DNA of 55,429 nt from Pedobacter sp. Leaf176 (lineage in GTDB: Bacteria > Bacteroidota > Bacteroidia > Sphingobacteriales > Sphingobacteriaceae). A model generated the notes under the pieces. The model was given only the letters and a program-made list of their open reading frames with translations, had not been told where the DNA came from and searched no databases. Both the position numbers and the translations under genes were made by a program. The stretch's first letter is position 1. Each line of letters starts with the position of its first letter. Below, piece by piece: positions 53,646 to 55,429 of this stretch. The stretch lies in the NCBI RefSeq assembly GCF_001424305.1, contig NZ_LMPD01000006.1:633566-688994 (forward strand), written 5' to 3'.

Positions 53646-54563
53646 ATGAAAAAAGACATGCCAAAAGTAGTCAAGCTTGAATCAATCGCCGAAATACACC
53701 ACATACTGGACCTCCCCGGACCTACGCACCCGCTGATCACTTTGCTTGATACCAGGGAAGAACGGGTCAACCTAAGCAGGCTGCCGGTGAGCTATGTCAC
53801 AACGCTTTATAAAATATCTTTTGTAAGCAAATTAGGCGGTCAGTTCAGATATGGCCAGGGGTTCTACGATTTTGATGAAGGCAGTATGGTTTTTACCGCT
53901 CCTAACCAGATAGTCGGCAGCACAGCTATCTATAAGGGTAACGAAGGCTATTCGCTGGTCTTTCACCAGGATTTCATCCAGGGCTATCCCCTTGCAGGCA
54001 AGATAAAACAATACGGATTCTTTTCATATGCTTCAAATGAGGCCCTACATCTTTCTGAGCAGGAAAGCACGACCGTGTCATCCATATTCACCATCATTCA
54101 AGAAGAACTCAATAGCCGGATAGACGATTTCAGCCACGAAGTGGTAATCGCTCAAATAGAATTACTTTTGAGTTACGCCAAACGCTTCTATAAACGGCAG
54201 TTCCTTACCAGGCAGGCGGGCAGCAATGCGCTGCTTCAGCAATTTGAAGCATTGCTTGACAATTACTTCAGGGAAAGTGGCCCTGTCAATCAGGGATTAC
54301 CTAGTGTACAATTCCTGGCAGAGCAGTTGAATTATACCCCAAACTATTTAAGTGATATGCTGCGTTCGCTCACCGGGCTAAACGCACAGCAGCATATCCA
54401 CGAAAAGCTGATCGAAAAATCCAAGGAACTGCTATCCACAACCAACCTTACCATAAGTGAGGTAGCCTACAAACTTGGTTTCGAGCATTCGCAGTCCTTT
54501 AGCAGGCTTTTCAAAACCAAGACTAAGGCTTCGCCGTTGGAGTTCAGGCAGGCTTTCAATTAG
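53646..54563 (+). CDS. AraC-family transcriptional regulator downstream of the SDR
   Basis: A 305-aa regulator from the ATG at 53646 (another ATG at 53658); the frame also opens with a TTG at 53616 inside the terminator hairpin, which is unlikely to be used. An N-terminal cupin-like domain (about 50-140, YKISFVSKLGGQFRYGQGFYDFDEGSMVFTAPNQIV) is followed by the HTH (about 205-305, SVQFLAEQLNYTPNYLSDMLRSLTGLNAQQHIHEKLIEKSKELLSTTNLTISEVAYKLGFEHSQSFSRLFKTKT). It may act on the SDR gene or on the SRPBCC gene 45 bp downstream. Confidence 0.88.
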   Translation: MKKDMPKVVKLESIAEIHHILDLPGPTHPLITLLDTREERVNLSRLPVSYVTTLYKISFVSKLGGQFRYGQGFYDFDEGSMVFTAPNQIVGSTAIYKGNEGYSLVFHQDFIQGYPLAGKIKQYGFFSYASNEALHLSEQESTTVSSIFTIIQEELNSRIDDFSHEVVIAQIELLLSYAKRFYKRQFLTRQAGSNALLQQFEALLDNYFRESGPVNQGLPSVQFLAEQLNYTPNYLSDMLRSLTGLNAQQHIHEKLIEKSKELLSTTNLTISEVAYKLGFEHSQSFSRLFKTKTKASPLEFRQAFN

Positions 54564-54608
54564 CTCGCCTCCCCAGCGAAACCTCTTTGTTACTACCTTG
54601 ACTTAAGT

Positions 54609-55046
54609 ATGAATATAAACGAACCCTTTGTATTGGAGGAATATTATCACACCCCCGCCGAGCATGTTTGGCAAGCATTGACCGATGTTAATGCAATGAA
54701 AGTCTGGTACTTTCCGCAACTTAAAAGCTTTCAGCCTGTTGTTGGTTTCGAGATGCAATTTTATCATGATGGGTCTGCTTATCAGAAGCGTTGGGAGGTC
54801 AGCCAAGTAGTGACCGGCAAAAAGCTCGCGCACAGCTGGAGTTATGTAGGTTATACTGGCCTATCAGAGGTAACCTTTGAACTTTTCCCGGATAGGCATT
54901 GTACAATGCTCAAACTTACCCATACCGGCTTGGCAACTTTCCCAAATGACCCCCATTTTTCCCCGCATAGGTTTGAGCAAGGATGGCAGCAGATAATTTC
55001 TTACAAACTAAAAGAATACCTAACTCCAAAGACTAACCCGCAGTAA
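54609..55046 (+). CDS. SRPBCC/AHSA1-like protein
   Basis: A 145-aa cytosolic protein of the START/SRPBCC helix-grip fold (activator of Hsp90 ATPase homologue-like). Typical elements are the opening FVLEEYYHTPAEHVWQALTDVNAMKVWYFP, then WEVSQVVTGKKLAHSWSYVGY, SEVTFELFP and LTHTGL..FPNDPHFSPHRFEQGWQQIISYKLKEYL. These proteins bind hydrophobic ligands in a cavity; function here is unknown. It starts 45 bp after the AraC stop and may be co-transcribed. Confidence 0.85.
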   Translation: MNINEPFVLEEYYHTPAEHVWQALTDVNAMKVWYFPQLKSFQPVVGFEMQFYHDGSAYQKRWEVSQVVTGKKLAHSWSYVGYTGLSEVTFELFPDRHCTMLKLTHTGLATFPNDPHFSPHRFEQGWQQIISYKLKEYLTPKTNPQ

Positions 55047-55429
55047 AATCGCGGTTTATAATCAACCCATCTACAGCATTAACTGTTCTCTTAACTCCAG
55101 AGCCTACTTCAGCTTACGAAACCCCGCCTTTCGGGCTTTGGTAACCAATTAAGATTGATTTTAAAATATTTCCCAGCTTTGCTAAGCTTTTTTTCATGAA
55201 GCGTAAGAAAACCTGATCAAATGCCAGAAGCGTTGGTCCTGGTTGACTTGCTTCAAATTGTGTGTAAAAACAGGCCTGCCCTGATTTAATTCCATAGATT
55301 AACGCCAATCTGGCTGGAGATTCGCATTAGTTCGTCTAGGAATTACTGGCGTTGGTCTATCGGTTATGTTTGCTGGTATAATACGGGGTTTTTGTGTGCA
55401 ACGTTTTAGGGACAGCTGCGTCTTAATTA
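55047..55429. other. Right-edge region without a recognised gene
   Basis: About 380 bp. A TTG-started minus-strand frame (55114-55308, 64 codons) has no motif and no normal start, so I do not call it. The rest shows no hairpin or promoter box. Confidence 0.4.

Noticed and set aside
55114..55308. Minus-strand 64-codon frame near the right end
   Set aside because: Starts with TTG, has no motif, and lies in sequence with stops in the other frames; not supported as a gene.
1..55429. CRISPR arrays, tRNA and rRNA genes
   Set aside because: No regularly spaced repeats of the right size, and no cloverleaf or rRNA sequence were recognised in the window.

Overview
The window looks like a chromosomal stretch of a Bacteroidota bacterium, most likely Sphingobacteriaceae (Pedobacter/Mucilaginibacter type). 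Pointers are a SusC/SusD pair, further TonB-dependent receptors with carboxypeptidase-like N-terminal domains, several DUF families typical of that phylum, AT-rich intergenic DNA, candidate promoters of the Bacteroidota form TAnnTTTG, little Shine-Dalgarno signal and several apparent TTG/GTG starts. I see no tRNA, rRNA, CRISPR array, intact insertion sequence or phage module.

Layout. 0.3-5.3 kb: DNA topoisomerase III (+) converges with a minus-strand unit of a HipA-like kinase, a DUF3037 protein and a UPF1/IGHMBP2-type helicase. 5.3-7.6 kb: small membrane and unknown proteins, then a compact + strand unit of a CxxC membrane protein, a KTSC protein and a Fpg/Nei-type DNA glycosylase. 7.6-10.0 kb: isoprenoid/carotenoid unit with a MerR/B12-binding regulator that carries the CarH cobalamin motif, phytoene synthase and IPP isomerase. 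10.3-19.2 kb: orphan LytTR regulator, a multidomain PQQ-type dehydrogenase with cytochrome c, exported proteins, an AraC regulator, DUF3667, a two-DTG aspartic protease and an exported alpha/beta hydrolase. 19.2-21.3 kb: low-density, decaying DNA with a nucleotidyltransferase gene broken by one in-frame TGA.

21.3-25.8 kb: SusC/SusD nutrient-uptake operon. 26.0-28.4 kb: DUF3891 gene, and a Balon-like ribosome hibernation factor behind a small charged protein. 28.7-32.6 kb: translationally coupled export operon of an ABC membrane domain lacking any ATPase domain, an HlyD adaptor and TolC. 32.9-35.2 kb: secreted propeller-like protein, small exported protein and decayed SUKH-type immunity genes. 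35.8-38.2 kb: hybrid 7TM-DISM histidine kinase. 38.4-44.4 kb: exported unknown proteins, an aldo/keto reductase beside an AraC regulator, and a large outer-membrane beta-barrel receptor. 45.2-50.4 kb: membrane-bound AraC regulator divergent from a TonB-dependent receptor plus an exported tyrosine-phosphatase-like enzyme. 50.7-55.0 kb: two further AraC/oxidoreductase pairs and an SRPBCC protein.

Main themes are outer-membrane uptake, export, and local AraC/MerR/LytTR regulation. The points I find most worth following up are the CarH-like regulator with an inverted repeat over its own promoter, the ATPase-less ABC exporter operon, the kinase/DUF3037/helicase cassette, the receptor/phosphatase/regulator module, the nonsense mutation at 20830 and the immunity-gene graveyard near 34.5 kb. 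All family assignments come from reading motifs by eye; no database search was run.
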